A stretch of DNA of 55,369 nt from CAYNRG01 sp047973125 (GCA_047973125.1 JBKEBK010000007.1:1-55369), one strand, 5' to 3'; counted from the first letter of the stretch, positions 1 through 9,850 are shown. Translations and numbers: made by a program. Notes: generated from the letters alone by a model not told the origin.

Positions 1-1148
1 GTTGGAATACTTAGCGTTCTTGTGCTAATAGGTCCCAAAGTGCTTCCTCCTGCCATATCAGAGCGGTTAGTAACTTCTTGATAATCAACCTTAGCATTTT
101 TACATAACTCTTTAAAAAGTGATGACGACACTGCATCTGTGGCATATTTTTTATTAGCACTATACTTAATAACAACACCCTTATTCATATAACAAATATT
201 AGTAGGATCAAGCTTTTCTGGATGATTTGGATGATAGGCATGTGCATTATCAGCTGAAATCATTAAGCTTTGAGATAAGGCTTGCATAAAGCTTTCCTCA
301 TCAATTTTCAAACTAAACTTTATTCTATTTAAAACATCACACAAGAAAGTAGAAAAAGCTCCTTGCCTTGTAGATGATCCAATTTCTTCATTATCAAACA
401 TACAGTAAACATTAATACTATCTTGATGTGATCCTTTTAGAAAACCTTTGAAGGTTGTAAATGCACACATCAAATCATCAATGTGATAGGCTGAGATAAA
501 CTCTTTATCACTACCCCAAATACATCCCTTTTGAAATGGATATAAATATAATTCGCTATCAATAATATCATTAACATTAACCTTTTCTTTCTCAGCAAGA
601 TAATCCATAAATGAGAAATTCTTATCCATTGAAACAAATGGCAGTAAGTCTGTCTGTGCATTATATTTATATCCAGAATTTGCTTCACGATTTAAATGAA
701 TAGCAACATTAGGAATAATAGCACAGGGCTCATTAATATTTACCAGCCTTGAAACAATTTTACCATTTTCTTTTACCATTACTTTTCCTGCAACTGATAA
801 TGGTCGATCAAACCAAGTTGAAAATAATGGTCCACCATATACCTCAACATTTAATTGTGAACTATTATCTTTTGAAATCATTACCTTTGGTTTAAGTTTT
901 AAAGCAGGAGCATCACTATGTGATGAAACAAGGTTAAAACTTAAATTAGATAATCTTTCACCTATATTAAAAGCAATGATACTTGAATCATTTCTTTTAA
1001 CATAATACTTACCACCCTTTTTTAAGTTCCACTTACTACTCTCAGCACACTCTACAAACCCACAAGCTTGTAACTCTTTCTCAATTTCATAAGTTGCATG
1101 ATAACTAGTACAAGATTTATCTAAAAAATTTAATAATTCTCTAACCAT
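1..1148 (-). CDS. apeB: M18 family aminopeptidase (aspartyl aminopeptidase type), 3' end cut by the window edge
   Basis: This gene reads leftward and runs off the window after 382 codons; M18 enzymes are usually about 430 residues, so roughly 50 C-terminal residues are missing. The product is a cytosolic dinuclear zinc exopeptidase removing N-terminal acidic residues. Visible family motifs are SSHSDAP (75-81, first metal His), DNEEIGSS (252-259, catalytic and metal Glu), SADNAHAYHPNHPEK (298-312) and AGGSTLGPI (366-374). The final metal His lies outside the window. The start ATG overlaps the last base of the dut TAA (TAATG), so it is translationally coupled to dut. Family assignment is firm; substrate preference is inferred. 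Confidence 0.93.
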   Translation of the reverse strand, partial: MVRELLNFLDKSCTSYHATYEIEKELQACGFVECAESSKWNLKKGGKYYVKRNDSSIIAFNIGERLSNLSFNLVSSHSDAPALKLKPKVMISKDNSSQLNVEVYGGPLFSTWFDRPLSVAGKVMVKENGKIVSRLVNINEPCAIIPNVAIHLNREANSGYKYNAQTDLLPFVSMDKNFSFMDYLAEKEKVNVNDIIDSELYLYPFQKGCIWGSDKEFISAYHIDDLMCAFTTFKGFLKGSHQDSINVYCMFDNEEIGSSTRQGAFSTFLCDVLNRIKFSLKIDEESFMQALSQSLMISADNAHAYHPNHPEKLDPTNICYMNKGVVIKYSANKKYATDAVSSSLFKELCKNAKVDYQEVTNRSDMAGGSTLGPISTRTLSIP

Positions 1149-1663
1149 TACTTTTCCTCTTTTCTATTGGTACTACCAAAGCCACCATCTCTTTTAGCAT
1201 CAACTTCATCATCGATACAAATTCCAAAAGCCATAAAAATTCCTTGAACAAAGGCTTCACCCTCTTTTAAAGAAACTTTTTTATCTTCATAATTTTCATT
1301 AGTTAACTTTACAAATATATGCCCCTCATTAGAAGAGTTGTAATAATCACTATCAATTATGCCAACAGTATTATTAAGTCTTAAGCTAAACTTAAAACCT
1401 AAACTACTTCTAGGATAAACCTGTAAGCAGTAGCTATTATCAATTTTAACTCTAATACCAGTAGGTATCTTAATACTCTTTTGAGTATCCAAATTTAAAT
1501 CACATGGCAAAAAGAAATCATAACCAGCAGATCCTTGTGTTGCTCGTACTGGAAGTTTAATTTTATCATATATTTCTTTAATATCACGATTATCAAGTGT
1601 ATTATCCCAGTCTTTTTTAAATTGCTCGAAACTTATCTTTTCAAACTTTGCTATTCTATTCAT
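1148..1663 (-). CDS. dut: dUTP diphosphatase, trimeric type
   Basis: The 171-residue product hydrolyses dUTP to dUMP and PPi, protecting DNA from uracil and feeding dTMP synthesis. All five motifs of the trimeric family are readable: GSAGYDFF (44-51), PRSSLGFK (84-91), NTVGIIDSDYYN (98-109), GEAFVQGIF (135-143) and the glycine-rich C-terminal RDGGFGSTN (158-166). About 30 extra N-terminal residues precede motif 1, slightly longer than the roughly 145-residue norm. Its start overlaps the patatin stop by 4 bp (ATGA) and its stop overlaps the M18 start, so the three genes form one tightly coupled unit. Confidence 0.93.
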   Translation of the reverse strand: MNRIAKFEKISFEQFKKDWDNTLDNRDIKEIYDKIKLPVRATQGSAGYDFFLPCDLNLDTQKSIKIPTGIRVKIDNSYCLQVYPRSSLGFKFSLRLNNTVGIIDSDYYNSSNEGHIFVKLTNENYEDKKVSLKEGEAFVQGIFMAFGICIDDEVDAKRDGGFGSTNRKEEK

Positions 1664-2928
1664 TTACTTATCTCCTTTTTCATTCCTATTATCCACTTTG
1701 CACAAGCATATTCCACAGAAAACATTTTTTCAACAATATTTGAAGGAATAATCTTCTTCTTTGGAAATATTTCTTGATGCAAAATCTTTTTAATTAATTC
1801 TATTCTGCTTATCTTCTTTAAACTATCAATTATTTCCTTAGGGTTACCTGGCATTAAATCATACTCCTCATTATAGACATCACTAAAGAAGTCAATAATC
1901 ATCCTTACTTCACTTAAAATATCATATAACTTATCAGTTTTTAATTCACGCTGTTTCATCAATACCTCTAATATAGCGATATTAATCTCATCAGAATTCA
2001 TCTTTTCAACTTCATTGATTTTACATAACTTGTTATAAACTAAAAACTCATCTGTGATCTTCCATAACTTCTTACAACGATGATCTTGTCTTAGTAGTTG
2101 ATTGTAATATTTCCCTGGAAATTTATAATTAGCTTGATTAGAAAATGTATAAGTAAAACCCTGATACTTACCAAAAGCTTTCATGGTATCTAAATAGCCA
2201 AGCTTCATCTTACGAGTCATATCACCCTTACCAAAGTCAAACATTAATCCCAATGATTCCTTCGGTTTAATGTATATAATATTATCCCGATTCATAAATT
2301 CTGAATGCGTAGGACTTGGCGTAAGATCAATAGCAATAATCTTTGTTGCCCCCATGTTAAATGCCAGTTCAATGGGTAAGTTATCATAGTAGCCACCATC
2401 TATGTATGTTTTATTCTCATACTTTAAAGTTGGAAAGGCTGGAAAGCATGCCGAGGTTGCCAAAAGTAAGTCAACAGCATTATCTTTATTCATATCACTT
2501 TTTTTAATGACAAGTGGTTTTCTAGATGGAACCTCTAATGCAATCATAGCAAAATCTATATTACTACTATTAAATTTTTCATGCGAGTAATTATTTTTCA
2601 AAAACTTTTTAAACGGTTCTATATTTGCTCCGCTCTTTTCAACATAACCCTTAAGAAGTGGAATAATTTTATCTGCATCACCTATGAAATTCTCAAAGTT
2701 ATCCATTGATGGTAGCTCATCTTTTAAAACCAAAGATTGATCCATATTAGACCAAAGTTCAACAAGTTTATCACAACCATCTTGGATAAGTAATACTCCA
2801 TTTAAAGCCCCAATTGAAACTCCAGTAATAAGATCATATTCAACATTTAATTCTTTCAGTGCATAAACTGCACCAGCTTCGTATGCTCCTCGCATTCCTC
2901 CGCCACATAATACTAATGCTGTACTCAT
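1660..2928 (-). CDS. Patatin-like phospholipase (RssA-type)
   Basis: The 422-residue protein has the patatin Ser-Asp dyad: oxyanion loop GGGMRGAYE (9-17), nucleophile elbow GVSIG (36-40, Ser38) and DGG (177-179, Asp177). The first ~290 residues form the hydrolase domain; the C-terminal ~130 residues are helical and not recognised. No signal peptide is visible, so it probably acts in the cytosol or at the inner face of the membrane. It overlaps dut by 4 bp and lies 12 bp after cardiolipin synthase, a plausible phospholipid-remodelling pairing. The substrate (phospholipid or lysophospholipid) is not known from sequence. Confidence 0.9.
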   Translation of the reverse strand: MSTALVLCGGGMRGAYEAGAVYALKELNVEYDLITGVSIGALNGVLLIQDGCDKLVELWSNMDQSLVLKDELPSMDNFENFIGDADKIIPLLKGYVEKSGANIEPFKKFLKNNYSHEKFNSSNIDFAMIALEVPSRKPLVIKKSDMNKDNAVDLLLATSACFPAFPTLKYENKTYIDGGYYDNLPIELAFNMGATKIIAIDLTPSPTHSEFMNRDNIIYIKPKESLGLMFDFGKGDMTRKMKLGYLDTMKAFGKYQGFTYTFSNQANYKFPGKYYNQLLRQDHRCKKLWKITDEFLVYNKLCKINEVEKMNSDEINIAILEVLMKQRELKTDKLYDILSEVRMIIDFFSDVYNEEYDLMPGNPKEIIDSLKKISRIELIKKILHQEIFPKKKIIPSNIVEKMFSVEYACAKWIIGMKKEISK

Positions 2929-2940
2929 TTATTTACCTCC

Positions 2941-4470
2941 TTACATAAGTGATGAAAACAAGCTTAATAGTGCTTGTGCCACCTTTTTAAAGATGGATGT
3001 TTTATCTACATCATCGATATTGATTTTATTAGATACTTCAAGAGTATCTAAAAAATCTCTTTTCATTGTCTTTAAAATTTTATGCTTATAAATAAGTGTT
3101 CCACACTCATAATGCATATAATAACTTCGATAATCCATATTTACTGTACCCATTAAACCAATTTTATCATCAGCAATAAACATTTTTGAGTGCATAAAGC
3201 CAGGTGTATATTCATAAATCTTTACCCCAGCACTTATCAAAGTTCGATAAAATGACTGTGAAACCCAATGAACATACCATTTATCTGGAATATGGGGAAG
3301 GCATAAACAAACATCTACACCATTTTTTGCAGCTAAACATAAGGCATTTTGCATTTCAAAAGAAATAATTAAGTATGGCGATTGAATGTAAATGTACTCT
3401 TGAGCACTATTTATCATATTCATGTGAATACTCAAGCCCACATCTTCATCATCTGTTGGAGAATCACTAAATGGTTGAACAAACCCATCATCTATAATCT
3501 TGTCATATGAAAGTTTATATTCTAAGTAGTTATGATGATCAAATTTATTTAAATAATGCCAAAATTGTAAAAACATCACAGTAAAGCTCCAAACAGCTTC
3601 TCCTTCAAGTCTTACAGCAGTATCCTTCCAATGACCAAAAAGTTCCTTCTTATTAATATATTCATCTGCTAAATTTATCCCACCAACATAGGCTACTCTA
3701 TTATCAATAACACATATTTTTCTGTGATCCCTATTATTCATCTGAACCACTAACCTCGCCTTTAAAGGATTAAACACACAGCACTCAATCCCCTTAGAAA
3801 TTAATCTTTCCTTAAACGATTTAGTAATCTTAGCCATACAGCCAGCATCATCATACATCACTTTAACACTAACACCATCTTTTACCTTTTTTTCAAGAAT
3901 AGATTCAATGGTATTCCAAAATATTCCTTCTTCTACAATAAAGTATTCTAAAAAAATAAATTTCTCGGCTTTTTCTAAATCTTTAACCATGCTTTTAAAT
4001 TTATCCTCACCAAGTTTAAAGTAATCAACCTTAGTATTTTTATATATTGGATAATCACATTTACCCTGTACAAAATTAACAAGTTTTAAAATATTTAAAT
4101 CAGATTTTTTTGCTTCTTTTAAAACTTTCTCATCCTGAGTTAATAATGGTAGACCCTCTTCAATTGAGAGTAACATCTTCTTTCTTAGTTGCTTAGGAAC
4201 TTTTTTATTACCAAATAATAAATAAAATACCCCTCCAAATAATGGTAGTGCTAAAATTAAAACACTCCAAGCTAATTTAAATGAAGGATTATAGTTTTTA
4301 TTTAATAAATAAATTATAATAATTACGCTCAGTACATACATCATTTGATTAAGTCTAATTATAGTAACACTTAACTGATACAGTAAAGAAATCATAAAAA
4401 TAAGTTGTATAATTATTAATATTGCAATTATTATATGTCTTTTTGTTAATGCATTAATCAACCTTTTCAT
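2941..4470 (-). CDS. cls: Cardiolipin synthase
   Basis: This 509-residue membrane enzyme condenses phosphatidylglycerol to cardiolipin. Two N-terminal hydrophobic segments (about 12-35 and 43-57, with another near 68-86) precede two phospholipase D HKD motifs: H249-x-K251-x4-D256 in HRKICVIDNR and H427-x-K429-x4-D434 in HSKMFIADDK. Length and architecture match the bacterial Cls family. The start overlaps the 3' end of the GNAT gene by 17 bp and is preceded by GAAGGG, which supports the ATG chosen. The patatin gene follows after 12 bp. Confidence 0.94.
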   Translation of the reverse strand: MKRLINALTKRHIIIAILIIIQLIFMISLLYQLSVTIIRLNQMMYVLSVIIIIYLLNKNYNPSFKLAWSVLILALPLFGGVFYLLFGNKKVPKQLRKKMLLSIEEGLPLLTQDEKVLKEAKKSDLNILKLVNFVQGKCDYPIYKNTKVDYFKLGEDKFKSMVKDLEKAEKFIFLEYFIVEEGIFWNTIESILEKKVKDGVSVKVMYDDAGCMAKITKSFKERLISKGIECCVFNPLKARLVVQMNNRDHRKICVIDNRVAYVGGINLADEYINKKELFGHWKDTAVRLEGEAVWSFTVMFLQFWHYLNKFDHHNYLEYKLSYDKIIDDGFVQPFSDSPTDDEDVGLSIHMNMINSAQEYIYIQSPYLIISFEMQNALCLAAKNGVDVCLCLPHIPDKWYVHWVSQSFYRTLISAGVKIYEYTPGFMHSKMFIADDKIGLMGTVNMDYRSYYMHYECGTLIYKHKILKTMKRDFLDTLEVSNKINIDDVDKTSIFKKVAQALLSLFSSLM

Positions 4471-4939
4471 AATGTTTCCCTTCTAAATTAAACTTAAATA
4501 TACACTTAATTACTTCACCCTTTTTATATAACCAATGATCACTTGGAACATTTATAGTTTCTATTAACTCACCATGTAAATTCTCACATGTTTTTTTTGA
4601 AGCAATATTATCTGGACTACAAGTAATTATTAAATCATCAAGTAAGTACTTGTTTTTTGCAACCTCAAACATCAACTTGCAAGCATCTTGTGCATAACCA
4701 TTGCCACGATATTTCTCATCAATAAAGTATCCAATATTGCCATAATAATACATTTCATCATTCATACCTATTCTTAAATCACACCACCCAATATTTTTAA
4801 ATGGCTTTTTTAAGTAAATATCATAGACAATAGATGGAACAAAACCATTATCTAAACACCCCTCAATTTCACACACATCTAAAAGTTTAATCTTATCATT
4901 GCTGATGCCTTTTTTAAATCGCTTAAGTATACTAGACAT
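4454..4939 (-). CDS. GNAT family N-acetyltransferase (RimJ/RimL-like)
   Basis: The 161-residue protein carries the acetyl-CoA pyrophosphate-binding signature YRGNGYAQDA (77-86) followed by the helix of motif A, and a later TCSPDNIASKKTCEN segment typical of RimJ/RimL-type acetyltransferases, which modify protein N-termini or small amines. It is the first gene of the run GNAT-cls-patatin-dut-M18. The substrate cannot be read from sequence, and the 17-bp overlap with cls does not imply a lipid role. Confidence 0.85.
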   Translation of the reverse strand: MSSILKRFKKGISNDKIKLLDVCEIEGCLDNGFVPSIVYDIYLKKPFKNIGWCDLRIGMNDEMYYYGNIGYFIDEKYRGNGYAQDACKLMFEVAKNKYLLDDLIITCSPDNIASKKTCENLHGELIETINVPSDHWLYKKGEVIKCIFKFNLEGKHYEKVD

Positions 4940-5031
4940 TTTTCACCTCTAAAGTATATGACTTTAACTTATTTTATCAAATTTATAGCTAAAATAAAAG
5001 ATTATAGCAACCATAATACAACAATATACAA

Positions 5032-5051
5032 AAAGTCCCAATAGGGACTTT
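5032..5051 (-). terminator. Rho-independent terminator after the thioredoxin-like lipoprotein gene
   Basis: AAAGTCCC pairs with GGGACTTT (8 bp, 4-nt loop), directly downstream of the lipoprotein stop on the minus strand, followed by a short T-run. Confidence 0.8.
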
Positions 5052-5053
5052 GC

Positions 5054-5626
5054 TTATTTATTTAATGCATCAAACATTTCTTGATATATTACTCTTAATT
5101 CATCCTTCTGCTCATCACTCATTTCATAAGTTTCAGCACTAGGAGCAACACCAATATGATTTTTAATAATTTCTTTATCCTTAATAAAAGTTAACTGAGG
5201 AACATATAAAGTAGGATTACCATTTTGATCTGTAGCCAAATGATCTTTTAATAATTCTTTTAAATTATTAAAATCATCCTCAGTATTTGCTTCATTTTGA
5301 GTATCTACATAATATACAACCGCATCATTTGCCTTAGCAATCTCGTTGATTATTGGCACAGCACTCTGACAAAATGGACAACCAACATATCCCATATAAA
5401 CAACAGCCTTACTAGACTTCTTAAAGATTGTAATAGCCTCTTTCATAGTAGTAGATACAAAAACATGATCTTCATCAGATAAAAGAGTGTATCCACTCAT
5501 ATCAGCCTTTAAAGTTGGTAAAGATAAATCAGATGAAGATGTAGTACTTGGAGTTGAAGATGGTTTACCACTTGAACAACCTGTTATAACTACTAAACTT
5601 ATTAGTAAAATTAATATTTTTTTCAT
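5054..5626 (-). CDS. Thioredoxin-fold lipoprotein with a CPFC motif
   Basis: The 190-residue protein starts with a lipoprotein signal peptide (lipobox VITGC, Cys17), so it is expected on the outer face of the membrane. A Ser/Thr-rich linker (about 18-35) leads into a thioredoxin-like domain with MGYVGCPFCQSAVP (Cys83, Cys86) and a probable cis-proline in TLYVPQLTF. CPFC is also seen in bacteriocin-transport accessory-type thioredoxin folds and some extracytoplasmic oxidoreductases. A role in thiol-disulfide exchange outside the cell is inference. The gene is monocistronic, with its own terminator. Confidence 0.82.
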   Translation of the reverse strand: MKKILILLISLVVITGCSSGKPSSTPSTTSSSDLSLPTLKADMSGYTLLSDEDHVFVSTTMKEAITIFKKSSKAVVYMGYVGCPFCQSAVPIINEIAKANDAVVYYVDTQNEANTEDDFNNLKELLKDHLATDQNGNPTLYVPQLTFIKDKEIIKNHIGVAPSAETYEMSDEQKDELRVIYQEMFDALNK

Positions 5627-5695
5627 TTAAAAATTCCTCTCTGCAAACAATTGCTTTTTAATAATAACTCATCTTTTTTTAAAAAACAATAATTA

Positions 5696-6622
5696 TCATT
5701 GTATTTGTTCGACTTCTAATTGTTTATAAATATCATTTATATCATTTCTTATTTCTAAATTTTTAGTAAATAATGTTGCCTCTTTACAACAATTAGCATA
5801 CCTAAAACACTCTTTTGTATCCTTTGTTCTAAGTAAACTCATTACAAAGCCAGCAACCATTGCATCCTGTGTTCCCACAGTATCAATGCTCTTTCCATCC
5901 CTTTTGATAGTTTTTGCCTTAAATACACCATCTGCACTGATAAATAATGCTGGATCATGTTTTAAGTAAATCATTACATTTTGAGCGCCTAAAGAAAAAC
6001 ATTTCTTACCAGCTTCAATTATTTTTTCTTCACAATCACAAATAATACCAGTTATTTCTTCTAAATTCTCAATCTCAGGACAAATTAAAATAGGCTTGTA
6101 CTCTAAACAATTTTTTGTAAGATTACTTGATGTATCAAGAACTACCCTAACACCATTATCAATACATGTTTTGATGATGTCTTCTGATGATTCTTCAAGA
6201 TAACTTAGTACACTACCAGAGAAAACTAAGATATCATTCTCATCTAATCGACTTATCTTCTTTTTTAAATGTTCCATATTGCTAGATGTAATAATTGGAC
6301 CAGCACTATTTAAATCAATATTATGATTTGAATCTTTAGCCTTAACATTGATTCTAGTATGGCCATCAATATATGTAAAACTTGGCTGAAGATACTCATT
6401 TCTTTGTAGTAATGAAATATAGAAATCTTTAGTAAATCCTCCAAGAAAGCCAAAAGCCCTAGAAGGAATCATTAAATTACTTAAAACAATTGAAACATTT
6501 ATTCCCTTACCACCTGCTTCATAGTATTCTAGTTGACTACGATTGGTTTTTGAAAATTCAATTTCTTTATTTAACTCCATAAAATAATCTAAAGACGGAT
6601 TTAGTGTACATGTATAAATCAT
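5696..6622 (-). CDS. PfkB family sugar kinase (1-phosphofructokinase/LacC-like) with an altered anion-hole motif
   Basis: The 308-residue protein has the FruK/LacC layout: start MIYTCTLNPSLDYF, AGGKGINVS (36-44), a lid region with GGFTKDF, and the C-terminal catalytic region DTVGTQDAMVAGF (247-259). Normal family members have GAGD or GSGD here; this one reads GTQD, keeping catalytic Asp253 but changing both anion-hole positions. The usual KPN before the ATP site also reads CPE (181-183). It overlaps pepT by one base (TAATG). No PTS or aldolase gene is adjacent, so the substrate is not indicated. Fold assignment is firm; activity is uncertain. Confidence 0.85.
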   Translation of the reverse strand: MIYTCTLNPSLDYFMELNKEIEFSKTNRSQLEYYEAGGKGINVSIVLSNLMIPSRAFGFLGGFTKDFYISLLQRNEYLQPSFTYIDGHTRINVKAKDSNHNIDLNSAGPIITSSNMEHLKKKISRLDENDILVFSGSVLSYLEESSEDIIKTCIDNGVRVVLDTSSNLTKNCLEYKPILICPEIENLEEITGIICDCEEKIIEAGKKCFSLGAQNVMIYLKHDPALFISADGVFKAKTIKRDGKSIDTVGTQDAMVAGFVMSLLRTKDTKECFRYANCCKEATLFTKNLEIRNDINDIYKQLEVEQIQ

Positions 6623-7836
6623 TAACTACTTACCTCCTCAATAATCTTTAATATTAGCTTTACTGCTAATTCCATTTCTTGAATACTACAATATTCATAT
6701 GGACCATGGAAATTATAGCCACCTGTTCCAAGATTTGGACAAGGAAGATTCATAAAAGTTAAACGAGCACCATCAGTTCCCCCACGAACTGGTGTATTAG
6801 TATAGTTCATACCAAGAGCACTATAGGCCTTAAGAGCATAATCAACAGCATCAGTTTTAACACTAAGTATTTCTTTCATATTATTATAAGAGTCAGAAAT
6901 CTCTAAACTAACTGTATTATCACCATAACGTTTATTCATTAAGTCTTTGGCTAGTGATAATAATTCCTTTTGTTTTGATAATTTTGATTGATCATGATTT
7001 CGTAGTATATATTTTAACTGTGCATTACTAACATCACCACTCATTGAAATTAAATGATTAAATCCTTCTTTTCCTTCTGTTGTTTCAGCCCTTGCCTTCT
7101 TTGGAAGAAGTGCGTGATACTCATTAGCAATATTTGCAGCATGGATCATTTTACCCTTGGCAGATCCTGGATGAATGCTTTTTCCAACAAAGTTAACCGT
7201 AGCACTTGCTGCATTAAATGTTTCATCAGAATACTCATACACAGAACTACCATCCATCGTATAAGCAAAGTCACAGCCAAAAGCTTCTACATTAAATAAA
7301 TTTGCTCCTCTTCCAATTTCTTCATCAGGTGTAAATGCTACCTTAATTGTTCCGTGTTTTACATCAGGATTATTAAGAAGATATGAACATGCTTCCATTA
7401 TTTCAGCAATACCAGCCTTATCATCAGCCCCAAGTAAAGTATTTCCATCAGTAACAATTATATCATTTCCTATTTGATTTTCTAATGATTCAAATTCAGT
7501 AACACTTAAAACTCTTTCATTACCAAGTTCAATATCTTTACCATCATAGTTTTCAATAATTTTTGGATTTACATTTTCTCCACTAAAATCTGGAGCAGTA
7601 TCTAAATGAGCAATAAAACCAATTGTTAAGGTTTCTTTATCAGTGTTAGATGGAATTTCTCCATAAAGATAACATGATTCATCTAACACAACATTCTCCA
7701 TGCCCATAACTACCATTTCTTTTTCAAGTAATCTAGCTAATTCAAACTGCTTTGAAGTCGATGGACATGTCTCACTTGCATCATTTGATTGGCTATCTAT
7801 CTTACAATATCTAATAAATCTTTCTTGTATACTCAT
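6622..7836 (-). CDS. pepT: Peptidase T (M20 aminotripeptidase)
   Basis: This 404-residue cytosolic di-zinc enzyme removes the N-terminal residue from tripeptides. Metal and catalytic motifs are AHLDTAPDFSG (His77, Asp79), LLGADDKAG (Asp138/Asp139), TPDEEIGRGA (Glu172/Glu173) and the C-terminal GYNFHGPYEY, which holds the last metal His. The GGTDGA motif of the M20B group is also present. Length is typical. The stop overlaps the PfkB start, so the two are co-translated. Confidence 0.95.
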   Translation of the reverse strand: MSIQERFIRYCKIDSQSNDASETCPSTSKQFELARLLEKEMVVMGMENVVLDESCYLYGEIPSNTDKETLTIGFIAHLDTAPDFSGENVNPKIIENYDGKDIELGNERVLSVTEFESLENQIGNDIIVTDGNTLLGADDKAGIAEIMEACSYLLNNPDVKHGTIKVAFTPDEEIGRGANLFNVEAFGCDFAYTMDGSSVYEYSDETFNAASATVNFVGKSIHPGSAKGKMIHAANIANEYHALLPKKARAETTEGKEGFNHLISMSGDVSNAQLKYILRNHDQSKLSKQKELLSLAKDLMNKRYGDNTVSLEISDSYNNMKEILSVKTDAVDYALKAYSALGMNYTNTPVRGGTDGARLTFMNLPCPNLGTGGYNFHGPYEYCSIQEMELAVKLILKIIEEVSS

Positions 7837-7872
7837 AAGTAAAATCTCCTTTTATTTATTATACACCAAAAA

Positions 7873-7898
7873 AATAGAAATTCCTTAGGATTTCTATT
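7873..7898 (-). terminator. Terminator at the end of typA
   Basis: AATAGAAATTCC and GGATTTCTATT pair (with one bulge) and overlap the typA stop codon; a run of seven T follows on the minus strand. Confidence 0.75.
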
Positions 7899-9723
7899 CT
7901 TCTTCAGCATACTTTAATTTTTTTGAATGTTGCTTTCTCAATTGTGCAGTTAAATATTTCTTTCTTAATCTAATACTATCAGGAGTTATCTCAACTAATT
8001 CATCGTCATTGATAAATTCTAGAGCCTCTTCCAAAGTTAAGATTTTTGCTGGTGTTAACTTCATTGCTTCATCTGCACCAGATGATCTAATTGAAGTTAA
8101 TTTCTTATTTTTAATCGGATTTACACCCATATCTAAATCTTTGGCAGCCCTACCAATAATCATTCCTTCATAAACCTCTGTTTGAGGAGTGATAAATAAT
8201 TGTCCACGCTCTTGAATGTTCCATAAAGAATAAGTCATTGCACTACCCTGTTCAGTTGAAATTAGCACCCCATTTTGTCTTTGAGTAATTTCACCCTTAT
8301 ATTCTTGATAACCTGAAAGTCTTCTAAGAAGTGTACCTTCACCTCTTGTATCATTGATAAATTCACTACGATAACCAATTAAACCTCTAGTAGGAACTAA
8401 ATACTCAATCTTTGAATATGAGCCCTCTTCAGAAATATTTACCATTTCACCTTTTCTAAGATTTAATTTTGAAATAACACTACCAGAATACTCTGTAGGT
8501 ACACTACAAACAACTTCTTCAATTGGCTCTAATAATTTATCCTTGCTTTTATGAAAAATAACCTCAGGCTTACTAACAGCAACCTCATATCCCTCACGTC
8601 TCATATTTTCTAAAAGAATTGATAAATGCAGTTCTCCTCTTCCACTAACTTTAAAAACATCTGTAGAATCAGTTTCTTCAACTCTTAATCCTACATTTAC
8701 CTCTAATTCTTTTTCTAATCGATCTTTAATATTTCTAGATGTGATATACTTTCCACTTTTTCCAGCAAAAGGAGAAGAATTTACAATGAAATTCATTGAT
8801 AGAGTCGGCTCCTCAATAGCAAGGGAAGGTAATGGATTAATTACATCACTATCACAGATTGTATCACCAATTTCAATATCAGCAATACCTGCAATCATAA
8901 CTATTTCACCACATTGAGCACTATCAACCTTTATTCTTGATAAACCTTTATAAACAAATACTTGGTTTAATTTTGATTTTTTAGCCTTCTGATCAGGATC
9001 ACAAACCATTACAGTTGTAGCTTCATTTATCGTACCACTATAAACTCTTCCAATACCTAAACGACCAATATAGTCATCATATGCAAGCGCTGATATTTGC
9101 ATTTGTAATGGTTCATTACTAAGGTCTGGATAAGCCTTACAATGCTTTAATATAGTCTCAAAAAGAGGAATAATATCTTTATTATTATCATCTTTATTAT
9201 AAGATACAATACCATGCTTTGCCGTTCCATAAAGAATAGGGAAATCTAGCTGTTCATCTGTTGCATCTAATTCTAAAAATAATTCATAAAACAAGTCTAT
9301 AACTTCATCAGGACGAGCATCTTTTTTATCCATTTTATTAATTAATAAAATTGGCTTTAAGCCACTCTCTAAACTTTTTTGTAAAACAAAGCGAGTCTGA
9401 GGCATTGGCCCCTCACTCGAATCAACAAGAAGGATTACCGTATCAACAGTTTTTATTATTCTTTCAACTTCACTAGAGAAATCAGCATGCCCTGGAGTAT
9501 CTACAATATTAATCTTATAATCAGAATAGTTTACTGAGCAATTCTTTGAGTAGATGGTTATTCCTCTTTCACGCTCTAAATCATTGCTATCCATAACACA
9601 ATCAACAACATCCTCATTATCTCTGAAGACATCTGACTGATTTAAAAAGGCATCCACCAACGTTGACTTTCCAGCATCAACATGGGCAATAACTGCAATG
9701 TTGATAATTTTTTTAAAATCCAT
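7894..9723 (-). CDS. typA: Translational GTPase TypA/BipA
   Basis: This 609-residue ribosome-binding GTPase is involved in 50S assembly and stress adaptation. G-motifs are clear: AHVDAGKS (13-20), the effector region RERGITI, DTPGHADF and NKMD. The EF-G-like domains and the BipA C-terminal domain follow, with the family-typical TQRQNGVLIS and SIRSSGADEA segments. Length and domain order are canonical. It is a single gene with its own terminator; the start is supported by an AGGAGT ribosome-binding site. Confidence 0.97.
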   Translation of the reverse strand: MDFKKIINIAVIAHVDAGKSTLVDAFLNQSDVFRDNEDVVDCVMDSNDLERERGITIYSKNCSVNYSDYKINIVDTPGHADFSSEVERIIKTVDTVILLVDSSEGPMPQTRFVLQKSLESGLKPILLINKMDKKDARPDEVIDLFYELFLELDATDEQLDFPILYGTAKHGIVSYNKDDNNKDIIPLFETILKHCKAYPDLSNEPLQMQISALAYDDYIGRLGIGRVYSGTINEATTVMVCDPDQKAKKSKLNQVFVYKGLSRIKVDSAQCGEIVMIAGIADIEIGDTICDSDVINPLPSLAIEEPTLSMNFIVNSSPFAGKSGKYITSRNIKDRLEKELEVNVGLRVEETDSTDVFKVSGRGELHLSILLENMRREGYEVAVSKPEVIFHKSKDKLLEPIEEVVCSVPTEYSGSVISKLNLRKGEMVNISEEGSYSKIEYLVPTRGLIGYRSEFINDTRGEGTLLRRLSGYQEYKGEITQRQNGVLISTEQGSAMTYSLWNIQERGQLFITPQTEVYEGMIIGRAAKDLDMGVNPIKNKKLTSIRSSGADEAMKLTPAKILTLEEALEFINDDELVEITPDSIRLRKKYLTAQLRKQHSKKLKYAEEE

Positions 9724-9790
9724 AAATACTCCTCCTTGTTTTTTGCAATAGTATAATTATACTTACTAAATGCTTAAAACACAATAAAAA

Positions 9791-9814
9791 AACCACTTCA
9801 TTTTAGGAGTGGCT
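9791..9814 (-). terminator. Terminator after the chromate transporter pair
   Basis: On the minus strand AGCCACT pairs with AGTGGTT (7 bp including one G-U) and is followed by a run of T. It separates the chrA pair from typA. Confidence 0.7.
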
Positions 9815-9850
9815 CTTTTAAAATGCTACTTTTTATAACAAATTAGTCAA

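Noticed and set aside
470..688. Antisense open frames of 60-140 codons within M18, dUTPase, pepT, the chromate transporter and other genes
   Set aside because: They lie opposite or out of frame inside well-supported genes, have no RBS and show no family signatures.
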